Of a stretch of 21,940 nucleotides of DNA, positions 8,664 through 19,944 are shown piece by piece. The notes beneath the pieces were generated by a model. It saw only the letters and a program-made list of their open reading frames with translations, was not told where the DNA came from and made no database searches. The stretch's first letter is position 1. Each line of letters begins with the position of its first letter. The translations under genes and the position numbers were made by a program. Source of the stretch: Chara braunii (taxonomy: Eukaryota > Streptophyta > Charophyceae > Charales > Characeae); NCBI GenBank assembly GCA_003427395.1, contig BFEA01000421.1, positions 837,484-859,423 of the forward strand, read 5' to 3'.

Positions 8664-10518
8664 TAACTTTTGCCTTAGGGTCACATCGAAATTCTTCACC
8701 AAATTTATAATAAAAAATAAACATTAATTTTTTTTTATTTTTTTTATTTTTTTTTGGCCCGGCAGGGCAATTGACCCCGGGCCACTCTGGTAGCCTAGGC
8801 GAACATAAAAAAACAATTCTCATAAAAATATAAAAACAATATATGTTATGTAAAATAACAATACAATCAACTTTTAACTAGAGGGCATGTTTTAATTCGT
8901 AGTCAATCATGAGTTAAAAATTAAAAAATAAAAAATAATTTTATTTTATTTTATTTTCATGAGTTGTTATCGCGGGAACATAAAGGGGTGCGAACAGGTT
9001 CGCCGTGCTACGCAGGTTTGCACGAAATAGATTCAAGATTATGATAGTACATTTTTCAGGCCTCCTCCAGGAATAAAATTCTACGTGAAGTAATCGCAAA
9101 ATAATTATTATTATTATTAATATTTAAGAACCACTGGAAGTGGCAAGGAAAAAAACAGGTTTTTCCACATAAAATCACTACCTTGTGAAGCCGCGTATGT
9201 TCAAGAAATGGAATATATCATTTTCTTTTTATCTAAAAAAATCATGTTTATAGTCCTATAAGATTTGTAACACGATGAAAGTATTCGGTTTTTTTTTTAA
9301 TGCGCAATCATGTTCTCAAATATATTCTCCCACACATAGACGAACATATTATTTTTTATTATTTGTTTTTTTTTTTCCTCTCATTTGTTTTATTTTAAAC
9401 TTGTGTTTGACTAAGAATTGGAAGATGTCTCGTAGATAAAAGTTGTTTGTATTTTTATTGTAAATAATATATATTTTTTAATAAGGTTTTTGTTGTTAAA
9501 TTTAGAACTGATTTATAGTCCCTTAAATTAGTTTTCGCAGATCTTGATTTTTACCTAATTGTCGAAAATTACTTAGAGTGCTATAAATGAGTATTCACCA
9601 AAATCTGTTTTTTCTTACACCTTTCAAGTTTGCTTTGGAACCCTTAAAAATTGTCCTATTTGAGCTTTGTTTTTTGCCAATTTACTGCGAATGATATATA
9701 GCCATATAAGAGGATTTTACAAGAAATAATTTTCTTGCACATTTTGAGGAATGCTTTGACTTTTAACCTGTTTTTTTGCCTTTTTTATCAAAAACGGTTA
9801 AAAACGCTTTGTTTTGTGTCAAAAATAACAATTTGACTTTTTTTTTTTTATTTTATAAAAAATATGAGATTTTGTTGTTTTGTTAGGTTTGCACGAATCT
9901 AGTGTTAGACTAAGGTATAAAGAATCTAAGACACTGTCGAAGGATGAGAGGGATGCTGGTTTTTCGCTCTGGAAATTGTTCTAACGATGTGCTGGAAGAA
10001 CGGACTTGATTCGGAGATGCTTCGGGTTGTAGTTGGTTGACTCATGAATGCAGGTTTGGGTAGGAAGGAAGGAGGCATGCTTAAAGAATTTGTTATTCCT
10101 GCTGTGAATAATGAAGAAAGCAAAAGTTTTGAGTTGATGAAATGGTTTTGTTGGGGATTACAAGCATAACTGACTGGATTGGTCTCCCTCCAATCGGAGG
10201 AAAAAAAAAACTTCACAGGGTTGCAGAGCAAAACAATGTTTGTGAAACGTCGTTCTGAATAAAAGAACGAGAGGATTGTGAGAGAAATAACGGAGGCATA
10301 AAAAAACCTGGCTGATTGGGAAACAAATCTTGATAACTACCTCGGGGTGGACTATGCCTGCAATGAGGAATTTGACGAAGACTGTAGCGCAACCTCGACC
10401 ACTCGATGAGAGTAATCCTATCATAATCCTACCAACGTTGTCGGATGCATTTAGTTGAGGAATTAGTGGACAAAATACTTTGTGGAGACTAAATTCCTCA
10501 CTCCCTCAAACCTGATTT
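8664..10518. other. AT-rich non-coding DNA
   Basis: The stretch is dominated by A and T homopolymers (for example about 8727-8756 and 9838-9856) and a short ATT run near 9103-9122. The word AGGTTTGCACGAA occurs twice (about 9013 and 9886), suggesting dispersed repeat debris. Minus-strand open stretches at 9926-10424 carry no recognisable motif and look like chance. Confidence 0.5.
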
Positions 10519-10700
10519 GGTAGGGTAGGGTTTGATTGCATAGGATTTTTTGGTCCCCTAGTCTTTACTTCGATGGAATGAAAGTCTTGATGTGGTAGGG
10601 TAGGGTTTGATTGCATAAGATTTGTTAAAGATGGAATGAAACCTTTGGTAGGGTAGGGTTTGATTGCATAGGATTTGTTCAAGATGGAATGAAAGTCTTG
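10519..10700 (+). repeat. Three direct repeats of a GGTAGGGTAGGGTTTGATTG unit
   Basis: Units start at 10519, 10594 and 10647. Each begins GGTAGGGTAGGGTTTGATTG, continues with CATAGGATTT or a close variant, and is followed by GATGGAATGAAA. Spacing is uneven (75 and 53 bp) because the first unit has extra sequence. The third unit runs into the left arm of the adjacent inverted repeat, so these may be subterminal repeats of one element. Confidence 0.75.
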
Positions 10701-10855
10701 ACGAGTTTATAAAATATTTTAATTAAATTTTCATTCTACTACAATAAATATCTTCTAATTTAGATTGGATTAACTTATTTATGACTAAAAATCCTTACTT
10801 GGAATGACGGTTCAATTAAAATATTTCATGAACTCGTCAAAACTTTCATTCCATC
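10683..10855. repeat. Inverted repeat (MITE or foldback-like), about 45-bp arms
   Basis: The left arm 10683-10728 begins GATGGAATGAAAGTCTTGAC and the right arm 10812-10855 is its near-perfect reverse complement, ending CATTCCATC. The arms enclose about 80 bp of AT-rich sequence. No coding capacity is present. The GGAATGAAA word also occurs just downstream (10896), suggesting further copies or degenerate subterminal repeats. Confidence 0.7.
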
Positions 10856-13658
10856 TATAGCATGCAGTCAAAATAAGAAGGGATACCCTGTTATTGGAAT
10901 GAAAGTTTGCGAGTAAGATAGTTTTTTTTAAAATTGGAATGACACTTTTTAAGATGGAAATAAAATTTAAAGTTTAGATTGTAATTTTACTATAGAATGA
11001 TATTTAATTCTGGGATTTTTTTTTTTAATGCACTTTAGGTTGTCTATGTACTTTAGTTAACCCGGTATGTTTTACAATTTTTTTTAATCCTAGGTACTTT
11101 GAACTCGATAAAGTCTACCTTTGTGGTAAAAAAAAAAGATTGGGGGGGGGGATGAAAATGGGAGGTGAAAGCAAAGTTGATAAATTCCTGAAAGGTCAAA
11201 GGATATTCAACTCGGTGAATAACAACAGAATCTTCTCTTCGTACTTTCTTGCTTGTTATTGAAAATGTTTTTATGATTTTCCAATATCGTAAGACTATTA
11301 TGGATAAGGGGGCCCCGATTAACCATCCTAACTATGCGAATTTAAAAAAACCATGATCGTTTTCTCATAAAAATAAATTGACATTTTATCGTTATCATTT
11401 TTATTACTCACTATTGCATTTTGGCCATTAGAATTGTTTACAAAAAAAAGAAAGGTAAAAAAAAAGAAGGCACTATAAAAAAAATTACGCCCTGACACAC
11501 GTCGAATGAAATGTTTGTTAGATCGAAGCTTCCCAAAACTTGCAAATCTAAAAAGACTTGAAATTTTAGATTCTTCTCGTCTTAACTAAGATGTGTTGAC
11601 AACGATTCCTAAACCTCGTAAAGTTTGAAGTAAGGTTATTATTTGTTTCAAACTCTACTTGCGAGATCAATCTTCTAGGTCACCGTACATGTAACCTATC
11701 TCGGAAGTTCAACCGCCTGTTTGTAAAACAAAACAAAAAAGAAAAAAAAATAAAGGAAGGAAGGGAAAAAAAAAAAACATAAAGGTATATCACGCAGATG
11801 TATGTACACCATGATCCAGTGACGACTGACAACTTGCTATGTTATGTTTTGTATCCACCTTATTATCTCTGTGACAAAAAACACCATCGGTCATACATTA
11901 CAATAACTCTAATTTTGTCCCTTCCTTTGTTGTACACGTACCCATTCTCCGAATGAAACCCATCAAGTCTCATTCTGATAGCAACGTCTAGAACCGCAAA
12001 CCTTATTAACTTCATGTTTTCTTCTTGGTCTGTCGACTTATTTCAACATAAATCTTCCTCTAAAAAAAAATCAAAACCTATGTATATTGCTATACCTTAA
12101 ATTTATGTCGCCAATATTTTCCTTGCCCAAAAACATCCGAGTTTGGAAGGATTGGAACGTCGACTCTGCCCTTACATGGAGCAAGGGATCCCTGATGTGC
12201 AAAAAAACAAAAAAAAGGAAGGATTATATTGCATTATTGTAAAACTTGGGTTATGATTTACAAGATCCCTCGAACTAATCATGTTTCAATTCAAGTTGGA
12301 TTGTTAATGTATGAGGATCTTCGATGAGGATTAATTAATCGTTTTTTTGCGGTGCTATCCGGTAACTGCACAAACTCACTATTTAAAAAAAAAAAAAAAG
12401 GAAAAAAAAAAAAGGATAAAGGAAAGAAAACTTATCGGGTTGTAAGTAGGAATGTTTTTATTTGCCTTTAGGACTTCAAGCAAGACTGTGGCTCCGTCTC
12501 TTTGCTCCCTCCCTCTCCTCAATTAAGCAATGTAAACCTCAACGTGTTTAGGTTTCCCAATACATTGTACCGCAATCAATTCAGATCTCGTGCAATGATC
12601 CCAACGGATGAACGTTTGCCGCCTGACTAACATCATGATAAAAAATTATGTTTGGTTTATGTCAGATATAGGGAGGGCCAAAAAGGTCAACGCCCGTAGT
12701 TGAACCTGCCTATTGCAACCGATAAAACTTATAATTAAGAAAAAAATTGTTTAAGTCGCGAACTTTTCCGATGGGTAATAGACGATCTTGCGAATCTCAA
12801 CTCAAGGGCAAAGTTTTTTCGCTCTTGCATAAGTGCTAGTCAATTAATGTTGTTTTATGATTATCATAATCATGTGTCATTCCTTTATTGTTTTAAAAAA
12901 AATGGGGGAAGGGGAAAAAAAACGTGATCACAGTGCGATCTCCGTTGATAATAATTTACATTTTCAACAAACTTAGCACACGGATCAACCATCCTCATGT
13001 GATCATAGCCCTCGTCCAATAGGGCTTAGTGGTTCCTAAGCAAATCATTTAAAAATATTTATTTTCCAAAGAAAAAAATGAGAGAGGAGGGAGGTAGAGT
13101 GCATTGAGGAGATTGAGATGCAAGGAGAATTTGGAATACAAAACAAGTTTACTCCACTCATCACCCCTGACAGAAGCTAACTCCGAAACCACAACTTCAA
13201 AATGCATTTGAAGCTAGGTCAATTTAAATAATAATAAGAAAAATCGAGAAAGGAGGGGGGGGGGGGAAATGAAGAAGAAAATAAGATGAAGATGGAGCAA
13301 TAAATCCAAACCGTCCAAGGGTCACTCGCAAAGTGTGTAGGGAGGAATCAGAGTGAATATTTAGCTATGAAAGTACCGTTCAAAGTCATTTGAATCACCG
13401 TTTATTAATGTTTTTTTAACAACATACGAAGGTAAAGTTTACCAAACGATAATTGTCATAGTGAATAAGGTGTGAAAACAAGAATCCGCATCAACAAAAA
13501 CTCTAAAACAACTAAGTGGACGCAAGTCACTATTATTTATGTGGCGATCTTTCTGCGCAGCACTCCGGTGGATCGGCCTCGAATCCGATTACGAACATGG
13601 GTTTTTCACTCATCAACCCTACCTCCCAAAGAGTGACTCAGAACTATAGCCACCTATA

Positions 13659-13660
<2 letters not shown>
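10856..13660. other. AT-rich non-coding DNA with homopolymers
   Basis: No frame of interest is found over 2.8 kb. The visible structure is limited to poly-A and poly-T tracts and two G runs (about 11142-11151 and 13255-13266). Frequent A-rich tracts such as those near 11446-11470, 11739-11779 and 12384-12415 could be tails of old retroposons, but no element bodies are recognisable. Confidence 0.5.
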
Positions 13661-13740
<80 letters not shown>

Positions 13741-13741
13741 T
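13661..13741. repeat. (TAA)n microsatellite
   Basis: This is an uninterrupted run of about 27 TAA units. Perfect arrays of this length are usually length-polymorphic. Confidence 0.97.
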
Positions 13742-14339
13742 ATAATCATAATAGTATAATCATAAAAAATTGAGCCGCAGAATAAGTATGCAAACTCATA
13801 CCACAAGAAAATAATATGTTAGCACGGTCACACTATTTCATTCACGCTTACTACCAAACACAACGATAAAAAAAAAAAAACAATAATAAAAAAAACAGAG
13901 GTATGCAGAAACGAGGTTGTGAATCCAAGAGGCAGGAGGAGGCGTGGAGTAATGCATTATTCTTATTATAAAAAAAAAATAGAGAAAACCACAAATAATA
14001 AGAAATGAAGCAATCAATATCTTTCGACTAAGTTAAAACTAGCACTTCGCTAACACAATTATCCTTAGTAAAGTATCGATGCTCAATAATACAAAATGTC
14101 GCCAACTATAGAATTGCAAAAAAAAATCGGCAGAATGCAAACTTAAATGTTATTACACTCGCAATTCTTACATACAGTATTGAGAAATTATGCCTTTCAC
14201 TTTCCACAGTGATCTCTTAACTTCCCACTTTCAATGATTTCACGCGCCTATGGAGCAAAAAATGCATGAAATGTAAAATACGCAGATGAATATATATGAA
14301 CGACTTTGGTCTATCTATACAAAGACTCAAACGACGCCT
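13742..14339. other. AT-rich non-coding DNA
   Basis: It contains only A-rich runs and short direct words, with no open frame of note and no RNA fold recognised. Confidence 0.5.
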
Positions 14340-14520
14340 TCAAAACGTTCAGTTCGGAGGCCCTTGGGCACTTTGTCGGTGAGAATACCGTTACAAGCAT
14401 GGTTGCCGGTGTTCGAGACGGGTTGAACGCCCGAACATTCGGCACCTCCTCTCGACACGTTCGGTCGTTCGGCCGAACGCTGTCGGTGCGAATACCCTTA
14501 CAAAGGTATCCGCCCTGTTT
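14340..14520. repeat. GC-rich patch with GTTCGG words, a direct repeat and a 14-bp palindrome
   Basis: A local GC-rich island sits in AT-rich surroundings. GTCGGTGAGAATACCGTTACAA (14375-14396) recurs as a two-mismatch copy at 14482-14503, 107 bp later. CGTTCGGCCGAACG (14466-14479) is a perfect palindrome, and GTTCGG/CCGAAC words occur repeatedly between. Open stretches exist on both strands, but their sequence is dictated by the repeats, so no gene is called. It may be a terminal fragment of a transposon or a small satellite. Confidence 0.6.
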
Positions 14521-14939
14521 TTTGCAAATGATGTAAAATAAGTTTAATTTAAAGTTTGAGCATACCGCTTGAGTCACGACAATGTCGGTCATTTACGTTG
14601 GCTAAAGGTCGATTATAATAGAGAGTGAGTGGAAGCGCAGACTTAAGGAGCGCATGATCTTCCTTTCCTTTTTTGATGGATGTAAAGACTGGCGTTGGTC
14701 GCCGGCCATATTTTTATCCTTCTGATTAAAGTAGGCTCTGCGTCGTGATTGACACATTTGTCTATGATCTATGCGTATGTACGGGAGGGCGTGCATAGCC
14801 GCAGTGGCGTAGTTGGAGTAAGCCAGCGAGGGTGTTTAACGGCCACAGGCTCGGTAGTAGGCGAAAACGAGGCCTAGACCGCCTTTCTGGCCCCGAGAGT
14901 TGCGCTGCACCACGGTATATAGGGGGCAGCGCACTCTAG
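14521..14939. other. Transition from AT-rich to GC-rich DNA with a pol III A-box-like motif
   Basis: No gene is supported. TGGCGTAGTTGG at 14805-14816 fits the pol III A-box consensus, but no B box follows at tRNA spacing. Near the right edge, TTGCGCTGC (from about 14897) can pair with GCAGCGCA (to about 14933) around a segment containing TATATAGG. Confidence 0.35.
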
Positions 14940-15013
14940 TCTCAGGCTTGGGCTTAGCCCTATTGGTTATGACATTGGACTCGGGATACGGAGGTGCGCG
15001 GATCGAGGCCAGC
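14940..15013 (+). other. tRNA-like sequence, possible head of a tRNA-derived SINE
   Basis: The order of elements matches a tRNA: an A-box-like TAGCCCTATTGG (14955-14966), then an anticodon-arm-like stretch around CTCGGGA, then a B-box-like GGATCGAGGCC (15000-15010). Each box differs from consensus at about one position. The anticodon stem (TTGGA against TACGG) pairs incompletely and the acceptor stem does not pair well, so a working tRNA is unlikely. A SINE head or decayed tRNA is the better reading. No A-rich tail can be assigned. Confidence 0.35.
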
Positions 15014-17270
15014 GAGGCGACAACGCAGGAGTAATGGAGCAGCGAAGGAACCAAGGGGTTGAGGGTCCCGCGGGGCTATCCCCTTAGTTTTGTTGGGGGA
15101 GCCGACCGCGGGCCTGCCCTGTAGGACCAAGGGAATGCTAGCAGGCCCCGCGCCCTGTTTCTGTTAGTCCACTTAACTTACCTTTGGATTTTAAAATTTT
15201 ATTTTGGCTTTATTATTAAGGTGTTTTATCCTCTAAGTAGGTGGGGCCGGAGGCCGGGTTTTGAGACCAGCCGCGACCCCAAGAGCTTAGCACAACGGAT
15301 ATACCCATGATCGGCTAGAGTGCAGGCCGCGTTTGGGGCCCAGGGGAGGGAATCACGTTGAGCGGGGAGGCCCGGATATTCGGGTTTGCCTAGGGGCGGT
15401 GTCTACCCCTCACTCATAAACCCGGTGTAAGGGTCGTTCGACCTCTGGCAGTACCACGGGGTACCGCTGAGGCTGAGTCCTTCGGGACAGCCGTAAAAAA
15501 ATGGAACGATACAGGAAAGATTGGTATGGCCCCTGTGCACGGGGGACGCTCATAAAATCGAGGGCGGGTCCGATAACAAAAAGTTTTTTGGGAAGTCGGA
15601 TGTCAGACCGCGCGGTATTGAGAGACCACGGTGACGACAACGGGAACGAGGGAGTCGGGTATAGTCAGTAAGGGCGGAGTAGGGAGAGGGAAGGCATCGA
15701 ACAGGGAGGCGGTGGATGAACCTAGATCGAGATAGCGTAGGGGTGCGCACGATGGAGGAGAGAAGGGGCGCGGATGGGCGCTAAAGAGTTGGGGCAGCAG
15801 ATGGGCGAAGTGCGGACGAGAACCTGGACGGGTTAGCGTGTCGGGTACATCCTACGTAGGGAAGTGAAGGAAGGAGGGGCAGGGCGCGGTTGAAGAGTTG
15901 TGCCGCTCTTGATCTCCAACAGTAGTACGGTAGAGAGGAGACGGGGGAAAGAGACGAGCGGGCGCTAAGGGGATGAGACATCGGGTGCTGCACTAACCGT
16001 AAAAGGCAGCGCCGAGGCAGGCAACGGGGGAACGAAAAGCAGGCGTGGAGGAACCTGACCGGGAACTGTGTCGGCTGCGGGCTAAGATGGTGTAGGCGGA
16101 GGGGCGATGAGCGCTAAGCCAGGAGCGGCGGAGGTAGGGAGGAAGACTAACAGGATAGAAGTTAGTAGCTGAGTAGAGTAAGCGGCAAGAGTTAATAAGG
16201 CAGAAAGGGGGGGGAGCATGGCTATGGGGAGAAAACGGGAGAAGTTGTATCTTGCTCGTTTCTTGATCAAGACGAGCGAGGAAAAACACTAGGTAGGGGT
16301 TTATTGACAGGGCGAGTCTACTGGAAGTGTTAGATTAGTGAAAGAGTTAAAAGAAAGAAGGTTAGTCACAGGGCTTACTGCGCTGGGATATGGCGGAGAG
16401 GGAAGGTGATGGGAGTGAAAAATTTGAATATCGCTCGATCCTTGGTGGATTCGAGCAATATAAGAACCAAAGTGATGGTTTGAAGGTAGGGTGAATCAGA
16501 TGGCGAGGTTAGAAAGACGAGAAAGTCGGTAGAGAAGGGTGTTAGTAAGAAAAAGTTAGCGTCGAGCCATGGCGGGACGTGTGAAGATAGCAGAACGGAA
16601 AGGCAAATAACTCACTCGATTCTCCTTGGAATCGGGCGATTGAAGGTGTGGAATAGGGGGCTCGAGGTAAGGGGAGTGCGGTAGTAGTGTTAGTTTTTTC
16701 TTAAAACCATTAGTATAGGCGGGGTAAGTAAGGAGGGCTGCGTCCAGAGGAGGAGGTAACACAGGTGGTGTATCTAGCCGTGTTCTAACGAAAGAGTCAT
16801 TCAGCTTTTGCTCATCCCGTCGATAGGAAGCTCTCGCTTTCTCTCTCACACCTATAAACACTCGGATAACCATGTATAGTTCCGCGTTCCGGTGATGGAT
16901 TCGCTCGGGTTATGGTTTTATCGGTGGGAGTAGCGTGAGTCTGGCCGAGGAGTGGAAACTTACTTGGAGACAGTACGTTGCACATCCATCGAGGGGAGAA
17001 GTGCGAGGTAAGCGCGAAGGGATTACTTAGCCGTTGTCTGTGGAATGTGTATCCTATTAGTGAAGAATAGCGCAGCATAAAGCCATTCGCGAGGATGGAG
17101 GCTTGCCGAGACTGCGAGTGCGGTGGTATACAGTTCCACGTTCCAGCGGAAGGTTCACTCGGTTCTGCACATCCGATCAATGAGGTAGCGGGAGGTAAGT
17201 CACAGTTTGAAGACCTGCCTGTTTTGGCCGATGATTTTACTCATCATGTTGGTCACCTCCCAAGTTAAGT
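15014..17270. other. GC-rich, purine-skewed stretch without a supported gene
   Basis: The plus strand is rich in G and A from about 15640 to 17200, in contrast with the AT-rich DNA to the left. Minus-strand open stretches (for example 15410-15750, 15993-16289, 16556-16873 and 16812-17180) are Ser/Pro/Arg/Leu-rich, as the skew alone would produce, and show no domain. Small stem-loops include GCTCGATCC/GGATTCGAGC (about 16434-16457) and a related one about 178 bp later. A loosely repeated segment (GTATAGTTCCGCGTTCC near 16873, and GTATACAGTTCCACGTTCC near 17127) suggests old internal repetition. It may be the 5' part of the downstream retroelement remnant, but this is not shown. Confidence 0.4.
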
Positions 17271-17501
17271 ATGATGGGGAGAGTTGCCTACAAAGAACGT
17301 ACATTCAACCAGGTAAGCACCTTTTCACTAACTTTCTCGTTGTCTTTTTGTCGACCAATCTCTACTGCAACTAGGAAAGTTGCGAGGAAGGACAAGCACA
17401 AGCAGTATTCGAACGGTCAGCACAGATACCACCGTGGAAATAATAATTTTGACCAAGGCAAAAAACATCATGCAAGAATGAATCATAAAGTCAGGAAATA
17501 G
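17271..17501 (+). pseudogene. Basic His/Asn/Lys-rich fragment, possibly the gag end of the DIRS-like remnant
   Basis: A 76-residue open stretch ends in a region rich in Lys, His, Arg, Asn and Gln (HRYHRGNNNFDQGKKHH and following), as in the basic nucleic-acid-binding tails of retroelement Gag proteins. No zinc knuckle is present. It lies about 200 bp upstream of the pol remnant in the same orientation, which fits gag before pol. A possible short intron (17313-17374) lies within it. The assignment is weak and rests on composition and position. Confidence 0.3.
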
Positions 17502-17685
17502 AAATCTCATAGGGACTATGCCCGATGACTGCATTCACAAACTCCTTGCATTGCTGCAATATTCACCTTCAACAGATGATGATGTTATGGTGGTCAATTT
17601 TCTATCTAGTGCTAAGAGTTGTCTCCGCCAACCTCAAGATTCCTGAGGAACGTTACTCTCCAAACATCTCCTTGCTTGGTCGATC

Positions 17686-18642
17686 ATGCTGAAAATTTCA
17701 ACCCGGAAGTCATCCAACACAATTGTTAATTGGATTAGAAGAAGATTCAATTTCAAATTCATGGGCACGCAACAAAATAATAGAAAGAAGATAGTGGAAC
17801 AAAACCGGATTGTAAGGCTTGTAATTTACAAAACAACCTTCAAACATGCCCTTGCTTGTCGATACCCCCCCCGCACTTATTTTCCTCCCTACGCCCACAC
17901 CGAAGCTCGCACTACTTTCATTAGTGATATTGCTGAAACCGTGACCTTGCTCGGACAATGAGTTATCTTCAAGGCATTCAACCCTTGTGTAGGTAATCCC
18001 ATCTTTGTTTTGGAGAGTTCTTCTAATATGAGGTTCATCATGAACCTAAGATTCAAAAACCTTTTCATTTATTTTCCTCAATTCCACAATGAATTCCTCT
18101 GGGATACAATTGTGGCTTGTTGTGAGCGACCATCTGCAAATTTTCTTGTTGCTTTTAATATGAAAAATGACCATTATCACATCAAGGTCAACAAACTCTC
18201 ACGCAAGTATCTAACCTTTTCTTGGCAACAAAGATTCTACAGGTTCAATACCCTGTGTTTTAGAATCTCCTCAGTCTGTTGGATATTCATTTACATCATG
18301 TAGGAGATTATGGTTGTCCTCAAAGACTACGTAATCAACATTTTCTCCTATACTAACGATTTTATCATAGTTTCAGGTTCTTACCTTCGCTGCTCATGTA
18401 ATTCTTTTATCTACTTCTGCATCCTTCACCAATTGGGTTTCTTCCTAAGCCTTGACAAATGTTCATTCCTGCCATCCAAAAATGTTAAATTTATTTATTT
18501 CATTGTGGACTCTCATTTCAAACTGCTATCTAGTGAATTAGTCACCCGTATGAAACTCTCAGCAATTGCACCCTCATTCCAAACTGCTATCCAGCGAATC
18601 TCACAAGTAGGTAACTCTCGGCAATCACAGACAAGTTGGTAG
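17686..18642 (+). pseudogene. DIRS-like reverse transcriptase remnant
   Basis: One frame runs through 17686-18642 with a TGA at 17959 and a TAG at 18301. After a poorly conserved lead comes an RT palm: LVAFNMKNDHYHIKV (motif A region), KYLTFSWQQRFYRFNTLCF, SSVCWIFIYIM, then FSYTNDFIIV (motif C region) and LGFFLSLDKCSFLPSKNVKF followed by an IVDS block. The FSWQ..FYRFNTL..SS and LGFFLSLDKCSFLPSK..KF..FIVDS wording is typical of DIRS-order and close Ty3-like RTs. The catalytic Asp of motif A reads Asn (codon 18157-18159) and the first Asp of motif C reads Asn (18355-18357), so the enzyme would be dead even without the stops. A Ty3-like origin is the main alternative; the RNase H tail downstream favours DIRS. 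Confidence 0.7.
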
Positions 18643-19183
18643 CTCTCACAATTTTTTGTTATCCCGTGGATGATTTATGTTCCATCTTGCACAAAGTTAT
18701 TTGCCCATCAGAATGGGATCAGAAATCGACTATCTCCAGAACATCAGAGAAAACTTGAGTTGGCTTGGTGACCAGGGATAGACCACACCCCCAAGATCCA
18801 CGGTAATCATTGGTCAATAACTTGAAAGGTCAATAAACGTTACAAATCTAAAATGATGCTTTAAAGGATATCATTGGGGCCCTAATCTACATCAATAATG
18901 AGGTGGTTGAAAAAATCAACCTCGTACTACCTAATCACATGAGACGGACTCTGAGCACCATAAGGAGCTCTTCGATATTTTGACCATCGTGGAGCTACTA
19001 AAGAACAAAGAACTCAATCTTTTTGCATCATATGTAGTCAATATCGTTGGAAACAATGCAAAAGTCGCCGCTCTTTTGAAGAACAAAAGTACTCAAAATA
19101 AAACAAAGAACGCACTTCTAGGACTCATTGCAGTGTTGCTCTTGCGAACCAAGGGGCAATTAAGGTCAGCTTGGGTCCCATAA
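18643..19183 (+). pseudogene. RNase H remnant of the DIRS-like element
   Basis: The stretch from about 18980 reads as the middle of a retroelement RNase H: ELLKNKELNLFASYVV, then GNNAKVAALLKNKST, then a Lys/Leu-rich helix and the end block SAWVP. In active enzymes the GNN position is an Asp-Asn pair, so the catalytic Asp reads Asn (codon 19052-19054). TAA at 19181 directly follows WVP, where the family usually has Arg. Beyond it the same frame continues as DLNVKAHVLSKWRDPVNWGL, matching the usual end of this domain. Between 18643 and 18980 all frames are broken, although fragments such as IIGALIYINNEVVEKINL remain readable. Confidence 0.55.
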
Positions 19184-19920
19184 GACCTTAATGTCAAAGC
19201 TCACGTGCTCTCAAAATGGAGGGATCCTGTGAATTGGGGTTTAGCCCAATGCATTGTGACTCATATTTAGGATATTCACTGTACCGACAACAAATTTGTT
19301 TTCCTCTGATACACACCATGTGGTTGAATTCTTTACTGATGAGTTTTTGTGTACAGGTTCCAGCGACGTGGACGCCTTCATAACATATTGGTCTTCATCG
19401 TCGCATAATATTTATCTATGGCTATTTTCTCGAACAACCCTGCTTAATTCAGTCGGTCATCCGGATAATGAAGCACTTCGGGGGAGAGTATCTGCTCATC
19501 ACGATCAAATCTTTAAGAGCAACTTGGTTCCCCACAATTGCTGAGATAAAGATCAAGAGTCAACTTTGTATCGCCTAACCTCAATCCTCCTGCTGACTTA
19601 GCAGATGTGTCCCTCTGGGTACCCCAAACCCAACTTCCTTTGGGTTGATCACAATAAGAATCTTGCTAACGAGGTCTGCCACAGGTATCGCACCCATATC
19701 CACAAAATTTAGAAAAAGCTTTGCCAGGTTCCCTGATTGAGCATACACTCCAGGGACTACTCCCGTTTACATTCCCTCTTGAACCCCATATACCCGCCGG
19801 AAGTCATGGTTGCTCCCAACACCTAACTCAACTCTTACAAACCAATCTTTCAGCCACCTGCTAAACCCACTTAAAGTTAAAACCCCTTCGTCTTGTTGCT
19901 TCTAAAGATAGTTCCTTTCA
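19184..19920 (+). pseudogene. C-terminal pol remnant of the DIRS-like element
   Basis: After the RNase H end block the reading moves to another frame near 19290. There HHVVEFFTDEFLCTGSSDVD, followed by AFITYW, corresponds to the conserved block after RNase H in DIRS-type pol (usually read as TVDLFA, then VDAF...W). Further down, short coding-like stretches such as WVDHNKNLANEVCHRYRTHI (about 19641-19700) are separated by stops. I could not identify a methyltransferase or a tyrosine recombinase, which would settle the DIRS assignment. The remnant ends before the foldback element at 19945. Confidence 0.45.
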
Positions 19921-19944
19921 AATCAGCCCCTACCTTGGCATAGC

